A model generated the notes under the pieces. It was not told the origin of the DNA. It was given only the letters and a program-made list of their open reading frames with translations, and ran no database searches. From Acidovorax sp. DW039 (lineage in GTDB: Bacteria; Pseudomonadota; Gammaproteobacteria; Burkholderiales; Burkholderiaceae_C), in assembly GCF_037101375.1 (NCBI RefSeq), contig NZ_AP029019.1:3634001-3698000 (forward strand): 64,000 bases of DNA. Reading direction: 5' to 3'. Numbering within the stretch: position 1 is the first letter of the stretch; each line of letters opens with the position of its first letter. This document shows, piece after piece, positions 1 to 9,013 of the stretch. A program made the translations under genes and the position numbers.

Positions 1-1
1 G

Positions 2-79
2 GCACTGCTGGAGACGCTGGTCGCGCTGGACGACATCACCAAGAAAAACGGATTCCTCGAAAACAACTTTGGAGCCTGA
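2..79 (+). CDS. kdsA: 3' end of probable kdsA (partial)
   Basis: The window opens inside a gene whose last 25 codons read in frame up to a TGA at 77-79, ending with the residues KKNGFLENNFGA. The next gene starts 3 nt later, so the two are probably cotranscribed. The gene order X-DUF1330-eno-ftsB matches the pyrG-kdsA-eno-ftsB neighbourhood common in Burkholderiales. I therefore infer 2-dehydro-3-deoxyphosphooctonate (KDO-8-P) aldolase, a cytosolic enzyme of LPS core synthesis. The visible tail has no diagnostic motif, so the call rests on synteny; the main alternative is another gene of the same cluster such as pyrG. Confidence 0.55.
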   Translation, partial: ALLETLVALDDITKKNGFLENNFGA

Positions 80-82
80 GAC

Positions 83-373
83 ATGAGCAGTGGGTACATC
101 ATCGCGTCCGTAACCGTCACCAACCCCACGCAGTACGACGAGTACCGCAAGTGGAGCACGCTGGCCATGCAGGCCCACGGTGCAGAGGTGTGCGTGCGCG
201 GCGGCAAGGTGGAAGTGCTGGAGGGTGACTGGAACCCCGGCCGCACCGTGATCCTCAAGTTCCCCACGTTTGAAGCAGCGCGCGCTTTTTACGACACTCC
301 CGAATACCAGAAAGCCAAGGCGGCGCGCGAAGGCGCTGCCATCATGCGCATGGTGTGCGTGGAAGGCGTCTGA
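83..373 (+). CDS. DUF1330 family protein
   Basis: The product is a 96-residue cytosolic protein beginning MSSGYIIASVTVTNP. It shows the pattern of DUF1330, a small ferredoxin-like alpha/beta fold: a first strand YIIASVTV, a YDEYRKW helix, a central strand pair around GKVEVLEGDW, and the segment TVILKFPTFEAARAFYDTPEYQKAK. That aromatic-rich DTPEYQ motif is the most recognisable part. No catalytic activity is established for the family. It follows the probable kdsA by 3 nt and precedes eno by about 130 nt that contain a palindromic repeat, so it is probably the last gene of the upstream transcript. Confidence 0.85.
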   Translation: MSSGYIIASVTVTNPTQYDEYRKWSTLAMQAHGAEVCVRGGKVEVLEGDWNPGRTVILKFPTFEAARAFYDTPEYQKAKAAREGAAIMRMVCVEGV

Positions 374-430
374 GCGGGCCCTGCGCGCCGGGCAGAAACT
401 TTTTGCCCGCCACAGATTTGCTCTCTAATT

Positions 431-468
431 GATAGCTGCCAGCGCTTTACCAACAAGCGCTGGAGCCC
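431..468. repeat. Palindromic repeat, copy a
   Basis: Left arm GATAGCTGCCAGCGCTT (431-447), 7-nt loop, right arm AAGCGCTGGAGCCC (455-468). It lies between the DUF1330 gene and eno and belongs to the family found at 5271, 13815, 17478, 19453, 37275, 40424 and 41070. Confidence 0.8.
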
Positions 469-480
469 GGTTTGATTTGA

Positions 481-1788
<1,308 letters not shown>

Positions 1789-1883
1789 TCGGAATCAGGG
1801 GCAGGACCGCCACAATCATCTGATCGGCGGCCCAGGCCCTCTCTCACGCCTCTTCGTCCACCTGCGCACTCACAGCCCCATCC

Positions 1884-2162
1884 ATGAGCACACGCCTCAT
1901 CCCCGTGGTTTTGCTGGCATTGCTGGCTGCCGTGCATGCGCAGTTGTGGCTGGGGCGGGGCAGCCTGCCCCAGGTGGCGGCCATGCAGCAAAAAATTGAC
2001 GCGCAAAAGGCGGCCAATGCACAGGTGCGCCAAAGCAACGAGCGGCTGGCCTCTGAAGTCCATGATCTGAAGGAAGGTCTGGACATGGTGGAAGAGAAAG
2101 CCCGCAGCGAGCTGGGCATGGTCAAGCCCAACGAGGTGTACGTGCAGTTCACTCCGCGCTGA
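1884..2162 (+). CDS. ftsB: Cell division protein FtsB
   Basis: This 92-residue bitopic membrane protein of the divisome (FtsQ-FtsL-FtsB complex) has a short cytoplasmic start, one membrane segment at about residues 5-22 (LIPVVLLALLAAVHAQLWLG), and then a periplasmic coiled coil rich in Gln, Ala and Glu (about 30-72). The tail EKARSELGMVKPNEVYVQF is characteristic of FtsB/DivIC proteins, including the conserved EKxARxELG pattern. Position directly after eno is the standard location in gamma- and betaproteobacteria. The membrane segment, coiled coil and eno linkage together leave little doubt. Confidence 0.95.
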   Translation: MSTRLIPVVLLALLAAVHAQLWLGRGSLPQVAAMQQKIDAQKAANAQVRQSNERLASEVHDLKEGLDMVEEKARSELGMVKPNEVYVQFTPR

Positions 2163-2212
2163 CTGCAGCTGCCTCGCGGACCTCCCCCACACTCTTCTCT
2201 TCGCACACCCGC

Positions 2213-2749
2213 GTGCAACCCTTTAACGCATCGTCAGGCGCGCTCAGCACGCTCTGCATTCTGGGAGCCGCGCACTCAGGCGCTTCGGATCTGTTCCAAG
2301 CACTGTCAGCTCAGCTCGGTCAGAACTCGGCGCAGTGGAGGCTGCTCTACCTACCTCTTGCAGCCACTGCAACCATTGAGGTTCCCGCCGGAGCCACCGT
2401 TGTTCTGGCAGGACTGGACTGGCCAAGCCCCCACGCAGAACTGGACCGCAGACAGCGTGAAGACGCAGAGTTGCGCGCCCTGCTGCAGAGGCAGCAGCAG
2501 CCCTACCGCGTGATCTATGGCAACCCGGCACAAAGGGTGACGAGTGTGCTCGCCATGCTGCAGGCAGCACGCCCCACGGTGGAGCCCGCTGTACCCGCCG
2601 CGGCTGTGGAGGCTTCACCTCCAGCAGGAGCTGGCCCGACCGCCGAACGACGCGCCCGCATGCGCGCGTGGGGCTGCGAAAAGTGCAGCGACCCCGAGTG
2701 CGAACACCGTCTGTTCACCTCCCTGCGCGACGACGCAGGGGGACGTTAA
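2213..2749 (+). CDS. Unrecognised protein with C-terminal Cys/His cluster
   Basis: I do not recognise this family. The 178-residue frame starts with GTG and has no strong ribosome-binding site. The N-terminal half has a hydrophobic strand followed by GAAHSGASD (about residues 18-26), which is only loosely like a degenerate P-loop, with a second strand VVLAGLDWP. A Pro/Ala-rich linker follows (about 120-145). The C terminus carries C155-x2-C158-x4-C163-x-H165, a plausible zinc site. It lies 50 nt after ftsB on the same strand and converges with the CZB-domain gene. No signal peptide or membrane segment was seen. A role cannot be assigned. Confidence 0.6.
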   Translation: MQPFNASSGALSTLCILGAAHSGASDLFQALSAQLGQNSAQWRLLYLPLAATATIEVPAGATVVLAGLDWPSPHAELDRRQREDAELRALLQRQQQPYRVIYGNPAQRVTSVLAMLQAARPTVEPAVPAAAVEASPPAGAGPTAERRARMRAWGCEKCSDPECEHRLFTSLRDDAGGR

Positions 2750-2789
2750 GCGCGAGCCGCTGCAAGTCGCCACAAGTAGCCGCAAGCCG

Positions 2790-3281
2790 TCAGCGCAGCA
2801 GTGACTCACCGCCCTCCTGACTGACGCTGTGCCGAATGGACTTCAGCAACAGCACCACCTGGCTGGAGGCAAAACGGTAGCCCCCGTTGAGAATGGCCAC
2901 CACACGATCCCATTCGCCCCGCTGGGCCAGGGTCACGATATCGGCCGCCTGTTCATGAAAATAGCGGTGCCTGGCCAGCAGCATGGGGTATTCGGGATGG
3001 TGCCCCAGCATTTCGCGACCCACCCCATGGAGCCAGCGGCCCAAGGCGCTGTGATCGTCGCGGCGGATCACCTCGGGATCGAGCCCCACTTGCGTGCGTC
3101 CCTCCAGGTAATCCATCAGGCGCGCTTTCCAACGCTCGTGGGCGTTGATGGCGGCATCCACATCCAGCGCAGCAGGCACGGAGTCCGCGGGCGGCGATCC
3201 CAGTGCCAAAGGCTGCGTGGAGCTTTCAGGGGCCACCGCACCGGAATCAGAGACGCCAAGAAGCCGGCGAAGAAAATCCAT
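2790..3281 (-). CDS. Stand-alone CZB-like (chemoreceptor zinc-binding) protein
   Basis: The start MDFLRRLLG is preceded by a strong GGGAGG ribosome-binding site, giving 163 residues. Residues about 45-115 match the CZB helical domain, which binds zinc in chemoreceptors and diguanylate cyclases: H48 with W51, then DDHSALGRW, and H105-x3-H109 in RHRYFHEQ. In CZB proteins the middle motif is normally Cys-x-Leu-Gly-x-Trp; here the Cys position is Ser78, so the usual zinc thiolate ligand is missing. No partner output domain is present, only a variable N-terminal extension. It may sense a different metal or oxidant, or be a degenerate sensor. It converges with the gene at 2213. Confidence 0.7.
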   Translation of the reverse strand: MDFLRRLLGVSDSGAVAPESSTQPLALGSPPADSVPAALDVDAAINAHERWKARLMDYLEGRTQVGLDPEVIRRDDHSALGRWLHGVGREMLGHHPEYPMLLARHRYFHEQAADIVTLAQRGEWDRVVAILNGGYRFASSQVVLLLKSIRHSVSQEGGESLLR

Positions 3282-3413
3282 GCAAACCCTCCCTTGTGGG
3301 GAGAATCTTAGGGGAGCACCCGGAGACGATATGTCAACAATCGTCATCGGAAAGCCAGCCAGAACAGCGGCAATGCTTGGCTTGGAGCAACTCACAGAAC
3401 CAGGCAAAGTGCA

Positions 3414-3475
3414 CTGGCCAAGTGTTCCGTCGCAGGCAGTACAAGCAGTACGGCAAGACGGAACAACGATGCCAA
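3414..3475. repeat. 62-bp palindromic repeat, copy 1
   Basis: A palindromic segment between the CZB gene and hslO. It contains GTTCCGTCGCAGGCAGTA and CAAGCAGTACGGCAAGACGG and is flanked by CTGGCC and GCCAAG. An inverted near-identical copy lies at 24220-24281. The similarity continues a few bases on both sides. Confidence 0.75.
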
Positions 3476-3494
3476 GGGGTTGTGTTGGCGGCTC

Positions 3495-4487
3495 TTATTG
3501 CACTCCGGACGGCCCTGGGGGCTGCGATGCTGCAGAAGAGACAAAAAGCTGCGCCACGTCCACCGCGTCAAAGCGGTACTGCTGACCGCAGTATTCGCAA
3601 CCGACTTCGATGTCCTTGCGCTCGGCCAGAATGCTCTGTGCTTCTTCTTCACCCAGGCCACGCAGCATGTTGGATACGCGCTCGCGGCTGCAGGTGCAGG
3701 CAAAGCGCGGGCCGTTTTCGCCCTGCTGGGGTTCAAAGCGGATCAGTTTCTCTTCCCAGAACAGGCGACGCAGGATGGTGTCCACATCCAGCGTCAGCAA
3801 CTCATCGCGCGTCAGGCTGGAAGCCAGGTGCGCAATGCGGTTGTAGTCCTCGTTCTGACCGATCTGGTCCTCGTTCTCGCGGTGCGAGAGCCCCTGGGCC
3901 AAGTTGCCCTCGCCCTTGAGCGGCATGCGCTGGATCAGCAGGCCTGCGGCCACCTTGTCGTTGGCGGCCAGCACCAGCACCGTGTCGAGCTGTTCTGACT
4001 GCAGCATGTAGTGCTGCAGCACATCCGAAAGACGTTCCAGCTTCTCGTGGTGATCGCCGTGCAGGGGCACCACGCCCTGGTAAGGCTGCTGGCCCGGATG
4101 CCTGTTTTGCGGGTCTAGCGTGATGGCGCAGCGCCCGCCACCGCCCACGTTGACCATCTGGCTCAAGCGGGCGCCTTCGGGCACCACACCGTTGACGGTG
4201 GCCGTGGCGCGCAGGCTCAGGTCCGACTGGACCTCCACCACCGCCACCTTCACCGGGCCATCGCCAAAGACCTGCAGCACCAGGGCACCACTGAATTTGA
4301 TGTTGGACTGCATGAGCACGCCCGCGGCAGCCATTTCGCCCAGCAACTCCTGCACGGGGGGCGCATAGGCACCCGTCGTGGTGTTGCTGGCTCGGCGCTG
4401 AAGGATGTCCGTCCACGCATCGGTGAGGCGAACAATCATGCCGCGCACGGGCAGGCCATCAAAAAGAAACTTGTGCAGTTCAGACAC
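3495..4487 (-). CDS. hslO: Redox-regulated chaperone Hsp33
   Basis: This 330-residue cytosolic holdase chaperone is activated by oxidative unfolding when its zinc-bound cysteines form disulfides. The C-terminal redox switch is complete: C264-x-C266 in CTCSRERV and C297-x2-C300 in CEYCGQQ, the CxC...CxxC pattern of Hsp33. The N-terminal domain contains RLTDAW and the central part GGGGRCAITLD. I chose the GTG at 4487, which gives a start SELHKFLFDG like other Hsp33 proteins; an upstream ATG would add about 20 unrelated residues. It sits head-to-tail downstream of a gamma-carbonic anhydrase gene, probably cotranscribed. Confidence 0.95.
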   Translation of the reverse strand: MSELHKFLFDGLPVRGMIVRLTDAWTDILQRRASNTTTGAYAPPVQELLGEMAAAGVLMQSNIKFSGALVLQVFGDGPVKVAVVEVQSDLSLRATATVNGVVPEGARLSQMVNVGGGGRCAITLDPQNRHPGQQPYQGVVPLHGDHHEKLERLSDVLQHYMLQSEQLDTVLVLAANDKVAAGLLIQRMPLKGEGNLAQGLSHRENEDQIGQNEDYNRIAHLASSLTRDELLTLDVDTILRRLFWEEKLIRFEPQQGENGPRFACTCSRERVSNMLRGLGEEEAQSILAERKDIEVGCEYCGQQYRFDAVDVAQLFVSSAASQPPGPSGVQ

Positions 4488-4597
4488 TCGGAATTCCAGA
4501 TAAAACAAACAAATGCGAAAGCGCCCCCACCACGTGGGGCACTGCAACCCAGGATCAAGCCCAATACAGGAACTTGCCCGGCGGTAAAGCGCAGCCT

Positions 4598-5122
4598 TCA
4601 GTCCAGCCTGCGCAGCCCCTTCTTGAAGCGCCGGGCGTTGTCGATGTAATGCTGCGCGCTCTGACGCAGCCCTTCCATCTGCTCAGGCGTCAGCTGGCGC
4701 ACCACTTTGGCCGGGCTGCCAAGGATCATGGAGCCATCGGGAAACTCCTTGCCCTCGGTCACCAAGGCCCCTGCACCCACCAGGCAGTTCTTGCCAATCT
4801 TTGCACCGTTGAGCACCACCGCCCCGATGCCGATCAGCGACTCGTCGCCAATAGTGCAGCCGTGCAGCATGACCTGATGACCCACCGTGACGCGTTCACC
4901 CACCACCAGGGGTTGACCCAGGTCAGCGTGCAGAACACTGGCGTCCTGTATGTTGCTGCCCGCGCCAATAGTGATGCTGTCCGTATCCCCACGCACCACG
5001 GCCCCAAACCACACGCTGGCGTCTTCACCGAGCGCCACGCGGCCCATGACCTGCGCGCTGTCAGCCACCCAGGCCGATGCAGCCATCTGGGGGGCCACCC
5101 CGTCGAGTTCGTACAAAGCCAT
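4598..5122 (-). CDS. Gamma-carbonic anhydrase family (YrdA/PaaY-like) protein
   Basis: This 174-residue left-handed beta-helix protein is made of hexapeptide repeats (for example VGERVTVGHQVMLHG, IGDESLIGIGAVVLNG, IGKNCLVGAGALV). The zinc-ligand histidines of the family are present in SVLHADLG and in VGHQVMLHG. The C-terminal helix beginning LTPEQMEGLRQSAQHY is typical of YrdA-type proteins. The start MALYELDG was preferred to an upstream in-frame ATG because family members begin at this point. It probably acts as a cytosolic homotrimer, but physiological carbonic anhydrase activity is uncertain in this subfamily. hslO follows about 110 nt downstream. Confidence 0.9.
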   Translation of the reverse strand: MALYELDGVAPQMAASAWVADSAQVMGRVALGEDASVWFGAVVRGDTDSITIGAGSNIQDASVLHADLGQPLVVGERVTVGHQVMLHGCTIGDESLIGIGAVVLNGAKIGKNCLVGAGALVTEGKEFPDGSMILGSPAKVVRQLTPEQMEGLRQSAQHYIDNARRFKKGLRRLD

Positions 5123-5219
5123 GCCACACACTCCCATTCCAAAGAAGACCAAGAAAGAGGCTGCCAATGGTTACAAAGCGTGTGCAGTGCGTTGGATGGC
5201 AGGGCCTAGAATTGTAAGG

Positions 5220-6023
5220 ATGGAGCTTCGCCAACGTGCATTGCAGGTCTTGTGCATTGCAGACCCGGAACAAAAATCGGCTGCAGCGCTTTATCTACAA
5301 GCGCAGGCAGCTACCCTTTTGATAGCAGATCAAGCGATTTTGGAGCCCGGCACTGCTGTCAGCCTGCCCGGGCACCCTGCGCGCCCCTCGCTGCTCAGGC
5401 ATACCGAGGTGGCCAGAAGGTCTCCCGCCACCGCCGAGGGGCGGGCCATTCTGATCCACGCGATTGCGCACATCGAGTTCAACGCCATCAACCTCGCGCT
5501 GGACGCCATCTGGCGCTTCGCTGGCATGCCCCGCCAGTACTACCTGGACTGGCTGCTGGTGGCTGCCGAGGAAGCCACCCACTTCACCCTGCTGCGCAAC
5601 CACCTGAGCACCCAGGGCCACGACTATGGCGACTTTCCGGCCCACCAGGGGCTGTGGACCATGTGCGAGAAAACGCAGCATGACATCGTCGCCCGCATGG
5701 CCCTGGTGCCCCGCACCATGGAGGCCCGGGGGCTGGATGCCACGCCGCAGATCCAGAACAAGCTGCGCCAGGTGGGCACACCCGACGCGCTGGCGGCTGT
5801 GGACATCCTGGACATCATCCTGCGCGACGAAGTGGGCCATGTGGCCATCGGCAACCACTGGTACCGCTGGCTGTGCGAGCGGGATGGCTTCAACCCCGAA
5901 ACCCATTACGCCCAACTCGTGCGGCAGTATGAAGCGCCGCGCCTGAAGCCCCCCTTCAACGATGCAGCGCGCCGCAGGGCAGGCTTTACCGAAGCGGAGT
6001 TGCAATGGCTGCAGCAGGGCTGA
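5220..6023 (+). CDS. DUF455 ferritin-like protein
   Basis: The 267-residue protein contains the DUF455/COG2833 ferritin-like four-helix region with carboxylate/His pairs: HAIAHIEFNAINLALDA (about residues 80-96), LVAAEEATHFTLL and DEVGHVAIGNHWY, which look like a di-metal site. Function in the family is not established. The start MELRQRAL is preceded by an AAGGA ribosome-binding site and lies divergent from the gamma-carbonic anhydrase gene. The N-terminal region (about residues 18-36, AAALYLQAQAATLLIA) is encoded by a copy of the dispersed palindromic repeat, so this part is probably a later in-frame insertion rather than family-conserved sequence. Confidence 0.85.
   Translation: MELRQRALQVLCIADPEQKSAAALYLQAQAATLLIADQAILEPGTAVSLPGHPARPSLLRHTEVARRSPATAEGRAILIHAIAHIEFNAINLALDAIWRFAGMPRQYYLDWLLVAAEEATHFTLLRNHLSTQGHDYGDFPAHQGLWTMCEKTQHDIVARMALVPRTMEARGLDATPQIQNKLRQVGTPDALAAVDILDIILRDEVGHVAIGNHWYRWLCERDGFNPETHYAQLVRQYEAPRLKPPFNDAARRRAGFTEAELQWLQQG
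5271..5326. repeat. Palindromic repeat, copy b (inside DUF455 gene)
   Basis: Runs from CAAAAATCGGCTGCAGCGCT through AAGCGCAGGCAGCTA to CTTTTGATAGC. It lies wholly inside the reading frame and adds about 18 residues without a stop or frameshift. Confidence 0.75.
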
Positions 6024-6110
6024 GCGAAACATGCGGGATTTGCGCGTTACCTACAATCCAACGCCCTGCCAGATGCTTTTGATGAATCGTTCACTTGTGA
6101 GTCGTCCACC

Positions 6111-7385
6111 ATGTCCAACACACCTGCCCCTGCGGCGGCCTACCCTGCAAGCAACGCACCAGGGCAAACCACTGTGGCCATGATCGCTCGCCAGGCCATC
6201 GTCAACGCCCAGCAGGTGGTCGTTGGCTATGAGCTGTTCAACCGCTCGCGCACCGGTATCGGCCACACGGCCGCCACGGATGTGATCCTGGTGTTCACCG
6301 CGCTCTCGCATGCAGGCACGGAAGAGCTGGTGGGCAAAAAGCTGATCTTCGTGAACTGCACGCACGAGAGCCTGTCGGGCGGACACCTGGAGCTGCTGGA
6401 TCCGGACAAGGTGGTGCTGGAAATTCCCCCGCTGGGCCATGCAGCAGCCCAGGAAGTGGAAACCCGTCTGCCCATCCTGAAGGGTCTGCGCGACCGGGGT
6501 TTTCATCTGGCGTTCAACCACACCGTGCTGGAATCAGCCTATGCAGCGTGGCTGCCACTGGCCGACTACATCAAGCTGGACCTGTCGGTGCTGGCCCCCG
6601 ACCAGCTGGCCGTGCTCATCCGTTACGCGGGGCGCAACACGCAGGCCGAGCTGATTGCAGAAAAGGTGGAGACCGCCCAGCAGTACGACATGGTGTCCAG
6701 CCAAGGCGTGCAACTGTTCCAGGGTTACTGGTTTGCGCGGCCATCGATTGTGGAAACCAAGCTGCTGTCGCCCGCGCAGTCCAGCATCGTCCAGCTCATC
6801 AATCTGGTGCGCAAGCAGGCCAGCACCGACGAAATCGAGGAAGTCCTCAAGAAAGATGCCGGACTGGCCTTCAACCTGATGCGCTTGATCAACTCGGCAG
6901 GCTTCGGGCTCAACCGTGAAATCACGTCCTTCCGCCAGGCCGTGATGCTGATGGGCCTCAAAAAGCTGTTCCGCTGGGCCGCCCTGCTGCTCACCGCCGC
7001 CCGCACTGGAGGCGCGCCCTCCTCCGTCGGCCAGACAGCAGTGGTGCGTGGCCGACTCATGGAATTGCTGGCGCTGGAAAGCATGCCGCCCGAAGAGGCC
7101 GACCAGGCTTTTGTAGTCGGGATCTTCTCTTTGCTGGACGTGATGCTCTCCATCCCCATGGAATCTGCCCTGAGCCTGCTGACCGTGCCCGACAACGTGG
7201 CCGCTGCACTGCTGCGCCGCGAGGGCGTGCTGGGAGACCTGCTGACCCTGGCCGAGGCTTGCGAGTCCAGTGACGATGCCGTCTTCCACAAGGCTGCAGG
7301 CACCCTGCACCTGACCAGCCAGCAAATCAACATGGCCCACCTGCAGGCACTGGCGTGGGCTGACCAGATGACAGAGCAAGCCTGA
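6111..7385 (+). CDS. EAL-like/HDOD domain signalling protein (YuxH type), first paralogue
   Basis: The 424-residue protein has the YuxH/COG3434 architecture. Residues about 25-210 are a degenerate EAL-like barrel (ARQAIVNAQ, VVGYELFNRS, DYIKLDLSVL, LIAEKVET, FQGYWFARP), and about 220-410 an HDOD helical domain (IEEVLKKDAGLAFNLMRLIN, FRQAVMLMGLKKLFRWA). The EAL motif itself is replaced by YELF and key acidic metal ligands are not evident, so c-di-GMP hydrolysis is unlikely; a regulatory or binding role is more plausible. The next gene is a close paralogue, 234 nt downstream, with a terminator-like hairpin between them. Confidence 0.88.
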   Translation: MSNTPAPAAAYPASNAPGQTTVAMIARQAIVNAQQVVVGYELFNRSRTGIGHTAATDVILVFTALSHAGTEELVGKKLIFVNCTHESLSGGHLELLDPDKVVLEIPPLGHAAAQEVETRLPILKGLRDRGFHLAFNHTVLESAYAAWLPLADYIKLDLSVLAPDQLAVLIRYAGRNTQAELIAEKVETAQQYDMVSSQGVQLFQGYWFARPSIVETKLLSPAQSSIVQLINLVRKQASTDEIEEVLKKDAGLAFNLMRLINSAGFGLNREITSFRQAVMLMGLKKLFRWAALLLTAARTGGAPSSVGQTAVVRGRLMELLALESMPPEEADQAFVVGIFSLLDVMLSIPMESALSLLTVPDNVAAALLRREGVLGDLLTLAEACESSDDAVFHKAAGTLHLTSQQINMAHLQALAWADQMTEQA

Positions 7386-7438
7386 GTGTGTGCGTTACCG
7401 GGTGCACCGCCACCCGACAAGGCCAGCCCAGCCATCCA

Positions 7439-7472
7439 AGCTGCATGCTCCGAAAGGAGCGGCAGCTTTTTT
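7439..7472 (+). terminator. Rho-independent terminator after first HDOD gene
   Basis: A stem AGCTGCatGCTCC / GGAGCgGCAGCT with a GAAA loop is followed by a run of six T. It lies 54 nt after the stop codon at 7385. Confidence 0.75.
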
Positions 7473-7619
7473 GTTGATGCCTGCCCAATCCGGTTCAATA
7501 CCGCCGCTGCGTCAAACACACACCCAAGGTAGCGCCGACTCCGCACGAACCTGCCATAGGTGCACTGTCGGGTCTAGAATCAGACGCAGCGTTTCGCTCA
7601 ACCTCTTTTTTGCCCCACC

Positions 7620-8906
7620 ATGTCGAGCACCCCAGACCAAGTCACTCCTGAAGCCGAAGCACCCGCCCCGCAGGAAGACGTGGCAGCCAGCAATCTGGCC
7701 ATCATTGCCCGCCAAGCCATCGTGGACCAGAACCGCGCCGTTTACGGCTATGAGCTGTTCGACCGCTCTACCGCAGCCGACTCGCACACGGCAGCCAGCG
7801 ATGCAGCCCTGCTGTTCAACGCCCTGTCCTACGCAGGCACCGAGGCGCTGGTGGGCAAAAAGACCGTGTTCATCAACTGCACGCACGACAGCCTGGCGGG
7901 CGGCCACCTGGAGCTGATCCACCCCGAAAAAGTGGTGCTGGAAGTGCCCCCCCTGCCCGAAAGCGCCACCCAGGAAGAGATCGACCAGCGCGTCCCTGCC
8001 CTGCAGGCCCTGCGGCAGCGGGGTTTCAGGCTGGCGCTGAACCAGAACGCCCTGCGCAAGCCCTACGCAGCCTGGATGCCCCTGGCCTCGTTCATCAAGC
8101 TGGACATGCAGGCCTTCAAGCCTGAGCTGGCAGGGCCGCTGGTCAAATTTGCCAGCACCCACTCCAAAGCCACGCTGATTGCCGAAAAGGTGGAAACCGC
8201 CGAGCAGTTCAAGCTGATGTCCGATCTGGGGGTGAAGCTGTTCCAGGGCTTCTGGTTCGCCACCCCTTCTCTGGTCAAGGCCACCACGCTGCGCCCGTCG
8301 CAGGCCACGATCATTCAGCTCATCAATCTGGTTCGCAAGCAGGCGGAGACCAGCGAGATCGAGGAGCTGCTGAAGAAAGACCCCACCCTCTCCTTCAACC
8401 TGCTGCGCTTCATCAACTCCTCGGGCTTTGGCCTGTCGTGCGAGGTCACCTCGTTCCGGCATGCCGTGATGATTCTGGGCCTGAAGAAACTGTTCCGCTG
8501 GGCCGCGCTGTTGATGACCACCTCGCGTGCGGATGGATCACCTCCTGCAGTGGGCCAGACCGCCGTGGTGCGTGGCCGCCTGATGGAGTTGCTGGCCGCC
8601 GAGCTGTTGCCCCCAGAAGAATGCGACAACGCCTTTGTGGTGGGCGTGTTCTCGCTGCTGGATGCCATGCTCAATGTCCCGATTGAAAAGGCCCTGGAAT
8701 CGGTGGCGCTGCCTCAATCCGTGACGGACGCCCTGCTGCATGGCACCGGCGTGTTCGCCCCCTTCCTGGCGCTGACCAAAGCCTGCGAAAGCGGCGACGA
8801 TGTCATGTTTGCCAAGATGGCCGATGAACTGCACCTGTCCAACCGTCAGGTGAACTGGGCCCATCTGCAGGCACTGACCTGGGCTGAAAACCTGAGCATG
8901 GAGTGA
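7620..8906 (+). CDS. EAL-like/HDOD domain signalling protein (YuxH type), second paralogue
   Basis: This 428-residue paralogue of the preceding gene is alignable over its whole length: IARQAIVDQNRAVYGYELFDRS, FINCTHDSLAGGHLEL, LIAEKVETAEQF, LFQGFWFATPS, LIQLINLVRKQAETSEIEELL, and the HDOD core with LKKLFRWAALLMT and GQTAVVRGRLMELLA. The 35-residue N terminus before the EAL-like barrel is specific to this copy. As in the first copy, the EAL active-site motif is absent. The separate leader and terminator suggest the two copies can be expressed independently. A strong terminator follows. Confidence 0.88.
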   Translation: MSSTPDQVTPEAEAPAPQEDVAASNLAIIARQAIVDQNRAVYGYELFDRSTAADSHTAASDAALLFNALSYAGTEALVGKKTVFINCTHDSLAGGHLELIHPEKVVLEVPPLPESATQEEIDQRVPALQALRQRGFRLALNQNALRKPYAAWMPLASFIKLDMQAFKPELAGPLVKFASTHSKATLIAEKVETAEQFKLMSDLGVKLFQGFWFATPSLVKATTLRPSQATIIQLINLVRKQAETSEIEELLKKDPTLSFNLLRFINSSGFGLSCEVTSFRHAVMILGLKKLFRWAALLMTTSRADGSPPAVGQTAVVRGRLMELLAAELLPPEECDNAFVVGVFSLLDAMLNVPIEKALESVALPQSVTDALLHGTGVFAPFLALTKACESGDDVMFAKMADELHLSNRQVNWAHLQALTWAENLSME

Positions 8907-8942
8907 CCTCAAGGCCACTCAACTCGGCCACATCCATCCGAC

Positions 8943-8972
8943 AAAAAGGGCTCCTTGCAGGAGCCCTTTTTT
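8943..8972 (+). terminator. Bidirectional Rho-independent terminator
   Basis: GGGCTCC / GGAGCCC stem with a TTGCA loop, flanked by five A on the left and six T on the right. It can end the HDOD transcript on the plus strand and the Bug-protein transcript that ends at 9014 on the minus strand. Confidence 0.85.
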
Positions 8973-9013
8973 GTTGGGTTTTGCGGGGATGGGAGAACCG
9001 CGAAAACCGAGGC

